Assembly (NCBI GenBank): GCA_013995675.1
Contig: VWRR01000012.1
Location: forward strand, 124,001-188,000
Reading direction: 5' to 3'
Source of the DNA: Cyanidiococcus yangmingshanensis
Taxonomy: Eukaryota; Rhodophyta; Bangiophyceae; Cyanidiales; Cyanidiaceae
Length of the DNA stretch: 64,000 nucleotides
The position numbers were made by a program, and so were the translations under genes. Below the pieces are notes generated by a model. That model saw only the letters and a program-made list of their open reading frames with translations. It made no database searches and was not told the origin of the DNA. Within the stretch, counting starts at the first letter, position 1. Every line of letters begins with the position of its first letter. Shown in pieces: positions 27,290 to 38,252 of this stretch.

Positions 27290-28996
27290 CTCTGGCGCTC
27301 CAGCAAAATTCTAGCCAGAAACAAATCGCTTCTCAATGGAACGAGGCCGCACAGCTCCGGCGGCAGCAATCCACCGCATGGTCGAGGCGCCGAGAAAATC
27401 GACCACTTCGTGTTTTCCGTCCACATTTTACTTGTATTCCCCTGTTTTCGCCGTCTCCCGGTCTTCGAAAATATGTTTTCCGAAAAAAGTATATTAACCG
27501 GTTGTGCAATCTGCAGAGAAAATATCAAATGAATCGAACATGAAACTGTGACCCGCCAGCCTACTCTTTGGGACGACACTGGCAGAGAACAACTTGCTGC
27601 AACTAGAAAAAAACTTGACAAGCAGGAGCTTGCGCTGTCGCGATAGTGTTTCGAGTATTCAGGCTAAATTGAATTTTATTGGAATAAATCAAATTAGTGC
27701 ATGATTTTCCTTGCGATGAATTATAAGGAGTAAGAGTTTGGTGTTCGAGGAATCACAAGAGGCTATCCCGCAGCAACGTACGCCGCAGTCCAGTGTTCCT
27801 GCACAAAATAGAAGCCTCTCTGTCTAAACAAAGAACTTTATGCATAAGATTTGCACGTCATTTAAAAATCAAATTGTGAGTGTCTCTTTTTGGCGGAACT
27901 TCAACATCTGAAGGAGATGAAGTCGTCTAACCAAACTCTACGAACAGAATGCCGTGCCTAAGTTTTTCAGGTATCAGGGACCTCGCCTGATTCCTAGTTG
28001 TCCTTGGGAAGAGAAAGCACTCAAAACTTGACGAAAACTCTCTAGGATAGTGTCTCTGACAGGGGAGACGTTTATAAACCCCAGAAGACGGTGCGCTGCT
28101 GCTGATCCCGAAAATCTCAGTACTAGATCACGCTCCGAAAATTCTCAAAGAATTAACGCCATCAGGTTTCTGTCTCAAAGCTACACGAATTGCGTGATGA
28201 CCATCAGTGTTGATCGACGACAACACATTACAATCTCTGGCTTCACGGGCGCAGAGGCGACTAAGCATATCGGCAAGACCGCCTGTCGTATCTCCAGACA
28301 GAATATGTGGTAGACGTCTGAAGTTTAGTCGAAGTGACTGGACATCTCGGTCCTCAAATTAAAAGAAAGTGCATGCAATTACAGAAAGAGTTCCTTGGTG
28401 GCGCATATTTATGGAATGCCCTTAGTTGGAGTAAATCACAAGGGAATTTCGGTGGGTGCAACCGAGCTGTCTTGATCGTGAATCAATTCATTGAAATTCT
28501 TCGACGGATCAGTACTTGATGCTCGAATGATTGGCATATTTCATGCAATTTCAACGAGACTAAAGACTTGCTCAATTGCCAGTCGACTAGTTGACGGTTT
28601 TTCTCTAGAACCCTGTTCAGATCTGTACGAATCTCCATCACTATAGTAAGCAGGCAGGTGGCAGAGTTCTGAGTATTCGGCGATTGGGATTCCTTTAAGT
28701 CGGGGTCTCTCTTCGCGGTGTTCAAGAATCCAACTTGTGTATCGCTCGGGATCTTCTTGCGCAGTTTGCTTTACGATGTGGCAGCAGTTGCGTGATTCCG
28801 ACCAAAGAGTCGAGATATACCATCCTCATAGGTAGATAGTTGTTTGTAGAGGACGCCTACTGCTTGATGTTCGAAGATCGTCGCGATACGCGCGGTTCGG
28901 AACTCGAGCAGTTTCGCGGATTTGTTCCAGCACCAAGAACCCTCTTCTAAATAGAACGTGCAAATGCAGCGCTCGAACTGCAAAGGTTGTTTCGAC
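27290..28996. other. Intergenic, 1.7 kb, nothing recognised
   Basis: This is one of the longest gene-free stretches. Frames are short on both strands, and none carries a recognised motif; the minus frame at 28771-29040 overlaps the Smr gene end and is judged noise. It should hold the OXA1 promoter on its left. Confidence 0.4.
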
Positions 28997-30076
28997 TCAT
29001 CGAGCGGCGTGCATACGATATGAAGTATCGTTTTGCTCAAAAGAGATCAAGATGGCTCCCTCACGCTCGTCTAACCGATAACGAATACTATGCTCTGTGA
29101 GAAACTCGGTGACAACCTTACGGAGTCGAGGGTAACGGCCCCTGCTGTGATTTCCACGACCTACGATCACCCGAAATTCAAACGAAGGATCTCTGTGGTG
29201 CTCAATCCAACTGCGGGCTGCTGAGATTTTCCCTTGGAGGATCTTTGTGGATGCTCGTGTTGTCAGCCCATGAAGGTCCAAATCCGCAAAAATCGGTTCG
29301 TCCAAAAACTGTTGAATTAACTCATTCTCGAGTGAAGTTGCGCGCTCTATGTGCTGACGCGACTCCTGAAGATATCTTTTCTGAGCCTGCGAGGGCCCGT
29401 TTATGGCGGCTGCTACCCTGCGGCAGACTGCAGCTTGATTCAGATGATAGTGCATCCGCTGCAATTTACATGATTTCATGTCATGCAGCTTCGATGTTGG
29501 AAGTCCCTCCCGCTTCAGAAAGGGCTCTCTCACAGCACATTTTATCTCGTCGACTGCTCGGGATCCTCGTAGAGGTTGCCGAGAATGCCCATAACGGGAA
29601 ACGCAGCGTGTGTACGCGCTCTCGGATGGGACACTATGGCATAGCGGTTTCGCGCTCGAGATTTCGTCACCAGCAGCAACCACGCACTCCTTCCTTGGCA
29701 ACGACTCGGGATAAGCTTCATATTCGATTTGCTTTACCTCTTTTGCTGCTGCATTCGAGTACTCGCGCACGAAAACTTGGTGATTGCCGCCAACAAATGG
29801 TCTTCTGCCGCTCGTGCGATAGCGCACCTTGTCAGGAGCCATCTCCGATTCCTTTTCCGTTTTCTCGGGAAGAAAAGCCGCTCTCGAGCACTTAACCGCT
29901 GCCATATACGTGTTTTGCCGATCTTTTGACGGAGCAGCCGCGTCTTCAACTGCTTTCACCGCTGCCATCTCTTCCAGGAACGAGAGTGTGTCAGCATCGT
30001 CGCTGTCAGCGCTCCTTCGCACCAACTCGACCAGATCCTTTCCCAGCTGGTTGCGAAGTCGTTCTATTGCTTCCAT
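28997..30076 (-). CDS. Second DUF1771-Smr domain protein
   Basis: This 359-residue protein ends in an Smr domain: FADLDLHGLTTRAS at about residue 270, then the loop VIVGRGNHSRGRYPRLRKVV (the G-x-G-x-H-S of Smr) and a final strand AILISFEQN. Before it, a helical DUF1771-like segment is visible (LHDMKSCKLQRMHYHLNQAAVCRRVAAAI). The N-terminal 170 residues start with a charged helix (LRNQLGKDLVELVRR) and are otherwise low-complexity. ATG 30076 is the first Met. Divergent from the lactonase gene, with 136 bp between the start codons. It shares domain order but little else with the Smr gene at 4702, so they are probably old paralogues with different targets. Confidence 0.82.
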   Translation of the reverse strand: MEAIERLRNQLGKDLVELVRRSADSDDADTLSFLEEMAAVKAVEDAAAPSKDRQNTYMAAVKCSRAAFLPEKTEKESEMAPDKVRYRTSGRRPFVGGNHQVFVREYSNAAAKEVKQIEYEAYPESLPRKECVVAAGDEISSAKPLCHSVPSESAYTRCVSRYGHSRQPLRGSRAVDEIKCAVREPFLKREGLPTSKLHDMKSCKLQRMHYHLNQAAVCRRVAAAINGPSQAQKRYLQESRQHIERATSLENELIQQFLDEPIFADLDLHGLTTRASTKILQGKISAARSWIEHHRDPSFEFRVIVGRGNHSRGRYPRLRKVVTEFLTEHSIRYRLDEREGAILISFEQNDTSYRMHAAR

Positions 30077-30212
30077 TTACGAAGAAAACTCTGTCGAGCT
30101 GCTAAACTAGACGGCAACGCTCATTCTTAGACGGAGAAAACGGTTTCGCAGCACAGCGCCATGAGATTCGGACTCGTTCATGAACATGCTCTAGTTGTTT
30201 TAGAGGATGTAA

Positions 30213-31160
30213 ATGAGTTTCGCATCTCCCACAGTTTCCTTCGCGCTTTCTGCGATACGCGTTCCAAACTTACGTGCTCGAAACAAAAGTTTGAAGAACT
30301 CTGGTTTTTACTCGGGTTCCGTGAGCTGCCAACAGAAAGCCTTCGCAGAGAACGTACTACAAAACAAGGCACCTTTCAGTAGCGTTGGCCCGAAGCTCGT
30401 CCGGCAGTTGGCAATGAGTAGTCCAGGGTCACTGCGTGTTCACCAGACGAAAGAAGATCTCGTGTCAAGCCTTTCTGAGGAGATTAAAAGTGCCATTGCG
30501 GCTGGACCTGCCATACCCGGCAACTCGCGTGAAAAGATTGCTGTAGCTGTTTCGGGTGGGTCTTTACCTGGTCTTCTGAAAGCTGCAGTCGCCCGCGATC
30601 TCCGAAGCTTTGCTAATCTCGATAAGGCTCTGTGGATCATGGTGGATGAGCGAGCGGTCCCGAGAAACCACCCTGAATCGAACTACCGTGCCGTTAGCGA
30701 AGCTCTGTCTGGAGTCGTTCCGCCAGACCAGATACTAGGTGTTCCAGAGGAGGCGTTATCTGAGAGTACAGATTCGATCGCCCTTAAGTATGAGCAGCTG
30801 CTTCGATCCAAAGGAATCTCTCCCTCTGATATTGCTCTAGCTCTGCTCGGAATGGGTGAGGATGGCCACACTGCCTCTTTGTTTCCGCGCACTTGGGCGA
30901 GTGCTGTTGACGTCTCTGGAACGAGATTTTATGTTGGAGTCGACGATTCCCCGAAAGCGCCTCCCAGGCGCATAACGCTGACTTTATCAGCCATCAATGC
31001 AGCTCACAAACGTGTCTTTGTCGTTACCGGTCGGAATAAGGCGACTGCAGTTAACCATATATTTCAGGAGGGCAACAGTCAGCGTCTCCCAGCGGGTCTT
31101 GTTCAGAATGCGATCTGGCTAGTAGACGAAGAGGCCGTGAGTGGGTTGAAGAAGGATTAA
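30213..31160 (+). CDS. PGL: 6-phosphogluconolactonase, plastid form
   Basis: The 315-residue protein is the second enzyme of the oxidative pentose phosphate pathway, hydrolysing 6-phosphogluconolactone. From residue 70 it carries the family signature in order: AVAVSGGSLPGLL (phosphate loop), WIMVDERAVPRNHPESNY with the D-E-R and N-Y of the active site, ALLGMGEDGHTASLFP with the catalytic His, and RITLTLSAINAA. The first 67 residues are rich in Ser, Ala, Arg and Lys (MSFASPTVSFALSAIRVP..) and look like a plastid transit peptide, as for PGLs of algae and plants. ATG 30213 includes it; an internal Met at residue 68 could give a cytosolic form. Confidence 0.93.
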   Translation: MSFASPTVSFALSAIRVPNLRARNKSLKNSGFYSGSVSCQQKAFAENVLQNKAPFSSVGPKLVRQLAMSSPGSLRVHQTKEDLVSSLSEEIKSAIAAGPAIPGNSREKIAVAVSGGSLPGLLKAAVARDLRSFANLDKALWIMVDERAVPRNHPESNYRAVSEALSGVVPPDQILGVPEEALSESTDSIALKYEQLLRSKGISPSDIALALLGMGEDGHTASLFPRTWASAVDVSGTRFYVGVDDSPKAPPRRITLTLSAINAAHKRVFVVTGRNKATAVNHIFQEGNSQRLPAGLVQNAIWLVDEEAVSGLKKD

Positions 31161-31804
31161 TATTGGGAGATGCTAGTCCGGGGGCTCTGGGAGGATGCGT
31201 CCGCCTATTCGCGATAACACTGCGCATAGATCTCTGTCGCCGAGAGTATATCGCCAAATTCTGCCACTATACTTACCGGTGCAGAATAGGAACCTACGAT
31301 TGCTGCGCCCGTATCATTCGGAGATGTCTTTTGTTGAAATAAAAAGACGCATATGTGGCTCCTGTCGTCCACAGCGTTCGTTGTCCGCACGATGCGCATT
31401 TGGGGCGAATAGCGAGCCCATCCCACTTTTCGCCTTTGCTGTTCAACCGAGATAGTTTCGCTCACCCAAACATCCGGAAAACAGAGAAAGCGGCCTTTTA
31501 TGAAAGTGCTTCATTTCATGGACGAACTCAAAATCTAAGCAAAACTCTTGATGCCCCATGACCCGCCTCGCTGAGTTTTTCGTGCTCGTGACTCATCGAT
31601 CGATAAAATGGCCCATGGTAGGTGTTTCCGATCCGCTCAGACGCTCGCATGAATGTGCAACATCGACTTTCATCCTGCTGACTGTCAGAAAACGAAGCTG
31701 CGACACAAAATCGAAAGGGAAACTGTACCACGACGGGCGGAGCACCGTTTTAGAAAGCATTTCCCGTTGAGATTTTCGTCTAATTCCAACGCGCATACCC
31801 TTGT
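31161..31804. other. Intergenic, convergent, nothing recognised
   Basis: This 644-bp stretch separates the converging lactonase and phosphohexomutase genes. No signal was found. Confidence 0.4.
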
Positions 31805-33640
31805 TCACGATAGTACCTTCTCTAGTGGACTCAGATCCAACACATCAGCGAAGCGCGGTTTCGCCCACCCATATAAAATCCTACAGATATGGGCAACTCC
31901 TCCCAAAGTCTCGCTCTCCACGTTCAAAGGGAGTAGCGGATCGTGCAAAGATTGCCGAAGAAGCAACCAACCAGCTCTGCCATCGAGTTCTTCAACTGCA
32001 ACTCGCCAGCCTTCATAGTTTTCGCGCTCCAAGGTCCACCCTTTCGGGGCGCCGCTACCAACGACAAAGTCATGAAATGCGTCAACAATCATCTTACCGG
32101 TTTCTTTGTAATTCTCAGTGAGCAGGTTCAAACGAAATTCCCTCTCTTCCAGCGGTTCCGAAAGGCCTTCGATCAGACTTACGATTCCGTTGTTGTCCCC
32201 CTGGCTGCGGAGGTTTATCAGTTCGGAGACAATTTTCACTGCGAGGTAAGCGCCATCATCCAGCATGTAGTTCTCACGCATAGCCCCATGACCTGAAGTC
32301 TCAATCGCCAAAGGGCAATCAATCCCCGATTCATTTAGTTCACAAGCCTTGTCGATGATGTTTTTGTAGCCCTTTCGGTAACGGAAATGGCGCCCTCCGT
32401 GGCTCCTGATAAATTCGGCGAGCCCATTGCTAGTGACAGAATCCGTCAAAATAGTCGCACCCGGGTGTTCGCGTAGAACAATCGCTGCGAGCAGTGCAAT
32501 GAGGCGGTTTCGATTAATTGCTTTTCCATCTCTGTCGACAAACCCGCATCGATCACCATCTGTGTCGAAAACAATGCCTAAATCGGCGCCACTCTTCAAC
32601 ACAGCCTCACAGGCCATGCGCATCGCTAACTGGTCCTCAGGATTCGGAACATGGTTGGGGAAAGACCCATCCGGATCCAAAAACTGACTACCTGTGATGT
32701 CTGCTCCAAGCGGAGCGAGTACGTCGGTTGCAAAGAAGCCGGCGGCTCCGTTACCTGCATCAACGATAATATGTGCTCCACCCAATGGTTCTGTTGATCT
32801 TGATGAACTTCTGATGCTCCTCTGGATACATTCGCGCAAGTATGAAGCGTAAGCCGACATCAAATCAACACGTCTCGGGGCTGCAACATAGGCAGTTAGA
32901 CCGTCTATGTGATATGCATCTCTCAGTGTGGAATGCTCATATGCATCCTCGAGCAACATACGAATCTGCTTCTTGTCTGTTCCCCCCTGCCTCGTAAAGA
33001 ATTTCATGCCGTTTCTATCCGGTGGGAGATGAGAAGCTGTTAGCATTAGCGCTCCGTCGTATTCAAATCCGCCTAAAACGGTAGACATGAACATAGCAGG
33101 CGTCGTTGCGAGCCCCACATCAAACACCTCACAGCCTTCGTTTTGTAGCGCACATATCACTGCGTCCCGAAGTTGAGCTCCTGAGAGCCGTGGGTCTCGT
33201 CCGACAGCGACTCGCAACGCCCTCGCTGGCACAGATGCTGTAGCAGTCTCCTCCGACCGCATCCGCTTCAACCATCGAGCAAAAGCGCCCGCAATTTCTG
33301 CGGATCTTGAAGGTGTGAGCGTAACGCGGTTTCTCGACCCTTCAGCGGCCAGAGCAACCCCTCGTATATCGCTTCCGTTCTGAAGCTCCAGAAAAGCAGC
33401 TTTTTCTTCTCTGTCCACGTGCAAAGTCCCTCGAAGGCTCAGTGCGCCATCATTTTGTACCACTTTGGAAACAATGCTTTGACCGTCAAGAGATTTGCTA
33501 AGCCAGAATCTAGAGTTCGCCCTGACCCCGTGGAAAAACGTGCTTTGTGCGGCTGTTCTCCTTCGGACTGCGTCTTTTTTAAAGCAGAGCTTTTCCAAAC
33601 GGACAGGTTGCTGTGCCCTCCAGATTGCGTGACAAAACAT
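31805..33640 (-). CDS. Phosphohexomutase (phosphoglucosamine/phosphomannomutase family), organelle-targeted
   Basis: This 611-residue protein of the alpha-D-phosphohexomutase superfamily interconverts sugar 1- and 6-phosphates. Motifs in order: the catalytic phosphoserine loop TASHLPPDRNGMKFF (about residue 207), the magnesium loop DTDGDRCGFVD (about 355), the sugar-binding loop ETSGHGAMRENY (about 445) and a C-terminal domain with the phosphate-binding region LLRQSLHDPLLP (R-x-S-x-H-D-P). Layout is closer to the bacterial-type ManB/GlmM-like plastid proteins of plants than to cytosolic PGM1. The first 60 residues are basic with few acids (MFCHAIWRAQQPVRLEKLCF..), suiting a transit peptide. 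Exact substrate cannot be told from sequence. Confidence 0.88.
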   Translation of the reverse strand: MFCHAIWRAQQPVRLEKLCFKKDAVRRRTAAQSTFFHGVRANSRFWLSKSLDGQSIVSKVVQNDGALSLRGTLHVDREEKAAFLELQNGSDIRGVALAAEGSRNRVTLTPSRSAEIAGAFARWLKRMRSEETATASVPARALRVAVGRDPRLSGAQLRDAVICALQNEGCEVFDVGLATTPAMFMSTVLGGFEYDGALMLTASHLPPDRNGMKFFTRQGGTDKKQIRMLLEDAYEHSTLRDAYHIDGLTAYVAAPRRVDLMSAYASYLRECIQRSIRSSSRSTEPLGGAHIIVDAGNGAAGFFATDVLAPLGADITGSQFLDPDGSFPNHVPNPEDQLAMRMACEAVLKSGADLGIVFDTDGDRCGFVDRDGKAINRNRLIALLAAIVLREHPGATILTDSVTSNGLAEFIRSHGGRHFRYRKGYKNIIDKACELNESGIDCPLAIETSGHGAMRENYMLDDGAYLAVKIVSELINLRSQGDNNGIVSLIEGLSEPLEEREFRLNLLTENYKETGKMIVDAFHDFVVGSGAPKGWTLERENYEGWRVAVEELDGRAGWLLLRQSLHDPLLPLNVESETLGGVAHICRILYGWAKPRFADVLDLSPLEKVLS

Positions 33641-33877
33641 TGAAAGCGCAAACCTCTCTTCAGTTTCAGGGTATTTCGTGAGCTAGATGGCCTCCCAAAG
33701 AGTATATTCCTGTTCAACTCTCCAGAGAATTTTTTGTACGAGGCGGACATGCCAAGGACATAACGGCCAACTGGGCAGGTGAGATTGCGTAGGCTCTCCG
33801 CTTCAGCCCCAAACTTCCCAATGCTCCCTGCAACTGAGAGGTAGCCCTCTCGCCGCGAGACTTGGTCTGTCCGGAGG

Positions 33878-34978
33878 ATGGACCGGCTAGTATACTTCCA
33901 ACTGGATCAGGGAGTCGGTTCTGAGGCACAGCAGGTTTCACTTCGGGGAAAGGTGGAACAGCAGGCGGCGGAGCTGGAGCAGCGACTTGAAAGTGTATGG
34001 GGTGCTCGTTTCTCCTCCTCCTATGAAGTAGTCTGTCAAAAGTTCAGGAAGCTCGGCAGGGTCCGCTCATCCGCTGCTTCGCGGAGCGCGACTGATGCAG
34101 TGGAACCTACCTGGGAAAACTTCTATTTTCTTTCTGGAACGCAACATAACAGCTCTGTTCATTCGCAGAGAGATCCGTTTCTTCCCTTTGCGTCAGATAA
34201 GTCCCAGCCTGGCACAGTGGTAGGTAAGCGGGGCTTCGTTATTTTTCCGCTGTCAATGTTGCATAAGACGGATGATTCCGGGGTAGCTTGCCGCGAACTG
34301 GGACTCATAGAAAGCGACGACAATATGCCCGCATTCCTCGAGTTTTTTCTCGCCTCTCTTCCAATGAATCCGTTCGTCTCTGGTCATTCTTTGAAACCAT
34401 CGCTCCAGTTGCGGACGACTAGGAAAGCGTGCATTTTTGAATATGCACTTGAAACGCGTGGGTTAATAGAGGAACCGTGTACAAGTGGCTATGATAGGCA
34501 GGGATCGAAAGTCGAGAATCTTGCAGCAGAGCGACCTGATAGAGAGGCCGTTGACGCGTTGTGTGATGATACCCCATATATCGTAGAACCGAACGCTCTG
34601 GTTCGGATGATTTTAACATATGACAAACTGAGCGATGCTGGACACGCCTCTGGGCTTTTCCTGGAAGTAGTGATTCTATCTCCGTCGCTGATAGTTCGCA
34701 AAGTATCAAAAAATCATGAAGACGATGGCCCGTCATCTCTGCCAGCGCACTCCCCAGAACTTGTTAGTCGCAGATTCTTATCCGCGCTTCTCGAAAGCTT
34801 TCTACCTTTTGAGATGACCGAAGTGCAACCGCTGATAAGATCGAGCGAGACCGAGAGTGTCTTTCCTGGATTGTTGACGGAGCTGAAAATCACAACAAAT
34901 GAACGTGTTCCCAGATCAGTTCTGAAAAACTCAGTGCGTCAGCGTGCAGCGATGTACTGGCAGATGTTGTTTGCCTAA
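33878..34978 (+). CDS. Hypothetical protein, 366 aa
   Basis: I do not recognise this protein. The ATG at 33878 opens a single unbroken frame, which for this length and lack of competing frames supports a real gene. Residues 1-60 are helical with a charged coiled-coil-like part (GKVEQQAAELEQRLESVW). Three hydrophobic strands follow (GKRGFVIFPLSML, ACIFEYALETRG, LFLEVVILSPSLIV), then a C-terminal helix (RFLSALLESFLPFE) and a final aromatic helix (QRAAMYWQMLFA). The start W/L-x-x-x-x-Q-G and the L-E-V-x-x-L-S-P-S strand faintly recall Mediator subunit 20, but it is longer and I would not name it so. It is divergent from the phosphohexomutase, 237 bp apart. Confidence 0.6.
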   Translation: MDRLVYFQLDQGVGSEAQQVSLRGKVEQQAAELEQRLESVWGARFSSSYEVVCQKFRKLGRVRSSAASRSATDAVEPTWENFYFLSGTQHNSSVHSQRDPFLPFASDKSQPGTVVGKRGFVIFPLSMLHKTDDSGVACRELGLIESDDNMPAFLEFFLASLPMNPFVSGHSLKPSLQLRTTRKACIFEYALETRGLIEEPCTSGYDRQGSKVENLAAERPDREAVDALCDDTPYIVEPNALVRMILTYDKLSDAGHASGLFLEVVILSPSLIVRKVSKNHEDDGPSSLPAHSPELVSRRFLSALLESFLPFEMTEVQPLIRSSETESVFPGLLTELKITTNERVPRSVLKNSVRQRAAMYWQMLFA

Positions 34979-35205
34979 AGTCGAATTGAAAGTGGATACT
35001 ATGTGGACATCAAGGCATCCGCGATTCTTCGCTCTTACTGCGCCGTCACAGAGTTTATCTCTGGTCTAGAGTACTCGCATGAAAATGCCAATAGCATCTT
35101 TGTAAAGAAGATCAACTTTTTCACTTGCACACAGGCGGGTTGGGATTTATCCGATTGTCCATGGTTTGCGTTTTTGTGATTTACTGTCCTTCTTTATGAA
35201 TTGGA

Positions 35206-37198
35206 CTAATGCAAAGCAGTAATGGCTTCCTGGAATGGCTGGGTGAGACGCTGCCCCCCCTGCTCATAACGAAGCATTTCGGCATTAATCAGATTGAGTT
35301 CAGATTCATAGTCAATTTTCTCCGCACTGATGACCATATGTCGGTATTGCATCTCATCCTGATATGTGCCGCTGCGAACGCGGACACGAAAGATATATTC
35401 ACCGTAACGGGAGTGCTCCAAGGTTTTCTGATATTGCTCGATATCTGTCTCTTTCATGCGCTTCAATTCACCTGCACTGTAACCTCCGAATATGATGGGG
35501 CCGACTTCATCGTAGCAGTTCAACCAGTGGCTGCCCGTTGCATCAAATGCCTGAACAGAGAAAATATAGCGCGGGACTGGATCGACAATTTTGTCGCATC
35601 GTTCGCAACGAAACATCTCCGAAGATTCCTCTATTACCTTCTTCTTGCAATCAGGGCAACTCAGATACCATGGCGGACGTTCATCGTCTTGCTTGATATG
35701 ACTTATAGTGGCGCGAACCGTATAGTATGAAGCGCCAGGCGCGGCATGTGGATCTTCGCCCACGTGCTCACCCTGTACCTGTGCGAAGGTTTTCCGCTCT
35801 GAACTTCGAAGGCGGCTGTCTGTTCGTGACCCTGCAATAGGAGTGCTGCTGAGGTCCTGAAAATTAACGCTTTGACCCTCGGAGTCGAACCACCCGCGCA
35901 ACTCGAATGCCTCGCGAATATTGGGATTGACCTCAACGTGTGAAGCCGGTGTGGTGCTCAGGCTTATGCCATTGAAGTCACCTCGTTTTGCAGCCTTGAC
36001 TAGCAGGACAGGATGAACGCACTCATTGGTTAGGACCGAGCGGGCTCGCTCTCCCCATATCGTGAGCGCGACGCTACATCCGGTTTCATCAATCAATTTG
36101 ATTTCCCGCTTTGATACTGGCATACCGGTTGTCCTCGAATTGATCTCCCGGACTTCACCTGTCTCCACCGCGATGCCAATGATGTCAACAAGCTTGCCTG
36201 TAGGTACATCAGAGAGATCACGTATTTTGACGAAATCGAACGACACCCGCTGAAGCATGTTATCTTCCGGTAGCTGCGTAATCACAGAATTTTGATCCAG
36301 TATCATTTCGAATGAGTGTCCGGTGTGATTGAACTGGGCATTCGCTGGCTTCAGACTCGCCCCCGCGATACTATAAATTCCATTCAACTCAACACGCTGA
36401 TGCGCCTCTATAGCTTTCTCGCGGAAGGCCGTGACCCGCATTGTACCTGTCTCATCGGCGACCTCGAACGAGAACAGCTTTCCTTCTCCTCTGGCATTCG
36501 AGTAGGTTCGTAGTTCGCCCTTTTGAGTAACCCGGCCGCGGATAATCACGTTATTTTGGTAGGGATTGGCTGCACTTATCTTAGTGTATCCCCCGGGAGG
36601 CGCAAGCGGTTGCACGGATGCTCCAGAAAATTGTTCATCTCGTGTTATAGGGCCGTCTGGTGCTGCCGTTCTGGTAAAGAGAGGCGGTGCACCTGCCCCC
36701 CCAGCAGGCGTCTGTGAGAGGGAAGGTTTCTGCTCCGGAGTCGGTGGCAGCGTCGGCCTTTTTCTCGCTGCTTCTAACGGCAGGTCACTCTTCTGTTGGG
36801 GACTGGAAGACACTGACTCCAACAGCTCGAGGATCAAATGCAGTAGGGTTGCCAATGAGCGGAGCGTGTCTTTCCACTATTTCGAGGTTGATAATTATCG
36901 CAACCACGCGGTCTTGCACGCGGTTTGGTTGATAATCTACAAGCGTTATTATGCTGCCTTTGTCTAGATCCCCGCTGACAACAAAAGAGTTCAGTTGGGC
37001 CATGAGCACACAATGTAGCAGGGACTCGCCATCGGAGAGCACCACACGGTAGCGGTCGCCAGTTGCGGCTGCTTGGGCTTGCTGCGTAGCGCTGGGCTGG
37101 AGCTTCCTCACCTCGTGAACTTGAAGAACCGGCCTCGAAACCGGGTTCATTCCATAGATGCTTCTCACTGCACCACGGCTTAGATTTACGCTGCTCAT
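35206..37198 (-). CDS. RPA1: Replication protein A large subunit RPA1 (RPA70), one frame break
   Basis: Two frames join into about 660 residues. The first (37198-36785) has the protein-interaction OB fold RPA70N: VNLSRGAVRSIYG, YRVVLSDGESLLHCVL, DLDKGSIITLVDYQPN. The second (36855-35206) has, after a Pro-rich linker, DNA-binding domains A (YQNNVIIRGRVTQKGELRTYSNARGEGKLFSFEVAD), B (FDFVKIRDLSDVPTGKLVDIIGIA..) and C with the zinc motif C-x2-C..C-x2-C (CPDCKK..CERC). The frame break is in the linker at 36785-36855, one extra base. RPA coats single-stranded DNA in replication and repair; domain C joins the trimer. Length, order and zinc ligands are normal. ATG 37198 matches homologues. Confidence 0.94.
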
Positions 37199-38252
37199 AA
37201 GTGTATGCTAGCGCGAGATTTTCGGAAGTTTGCGAACTGAGCAGTATCAACTTTGCTTAAACCTTTTCGTTCGTTCCAAATCGAAATGAATTTCGCGCCA
37301 TTGGCGTCGCTCAGTCACGAATTGATTGTGACCTCTGGGCAGAAAGGATATAGACGCGCATTCGTTGGGCCGTCTTTTCATGCGCCAGCGTCCAGCAGAA
37401 ATGACACAGATCGCAATCGGTGGCTATGTTCCGAGTTCATATCTTTGATTACTGATTTTTAGCGAGATATGGGGCCAGGAAAACACCAATTCTTCGGTAG
37501 ACAATAAAGGAGCAGGTCACAGAATGAAGCTTCACCGTGAATTCGCGAAACACATATTCAGCGCTCTCCAAGGAATCACGCTAAACTGTGGAAAAGCGCT
37601 ACTGCTGCTTCTAGAGCAGCACGAACTCAATCGTAAAGCCTACCCCAGGGAAAGCAGCTGTTCATTTTTTGAATAAAGTCAGACCAGCTCTAAGCCCTGC
37701 AAGCTCTAGAAATCTCAACTCATCAACGAAACTGAGCGGCATAAGCTTGTTGTCATACGCGTAAGCAAGTGCAACTATATCGGCCTTTGACGATGACACA
37801 GAACTGATCTTTTGGAGTTGTAGCTCCATCCTCGACTGATCACATCGACGAAAGGTCGCGTGCACGTGATATGGTTCGTAAAGAAGTTCTCCGTGACTCA
37901 GTCTTCAGCCTTGAATAGAAGACGTATTCGTATTTCTTCATCATATCGAAACGCACTGCCAAGCGGAAAGTGTCCGAAAAAGCAGCCATGAACCATTTGC
38001 TGACAACAGACTGTTGCTTTCAAATATTTTTGGAGGCGCATCCCGCCTGAGTGCTCTCCAAGACGTCATCACTTACAACAGGAACCTATCCTGAAACGCG
38101 AAGATTGCACTAGGTCGCTCCGATGGCCGAAATTCAGATACTTGCGACTCGGAGCTGTCAATTAACGATCTATTCGTTCGCTCGACGAGCAAAGACTGCA
38201 GCCTTGCACCAGCTCGAAAGGGCCTTTGGGACTTCAAGTGATTAAAAAGTCG
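37199..38252. other. Intergenic, 1.05 kb, nothing recognised
   Basis: This stretch lies between the divergent RPA1 and AOS1 genes and must hold both promoters. Short frames have no motif. No binding site was recognised. Confidence 0.4.

Noticed and set aside
29245-29895. Plus-strand frame of 216 codons over the second Smr gene
   Set aside because: It is the antisense of a gene with clear domains and has no motif of its own.
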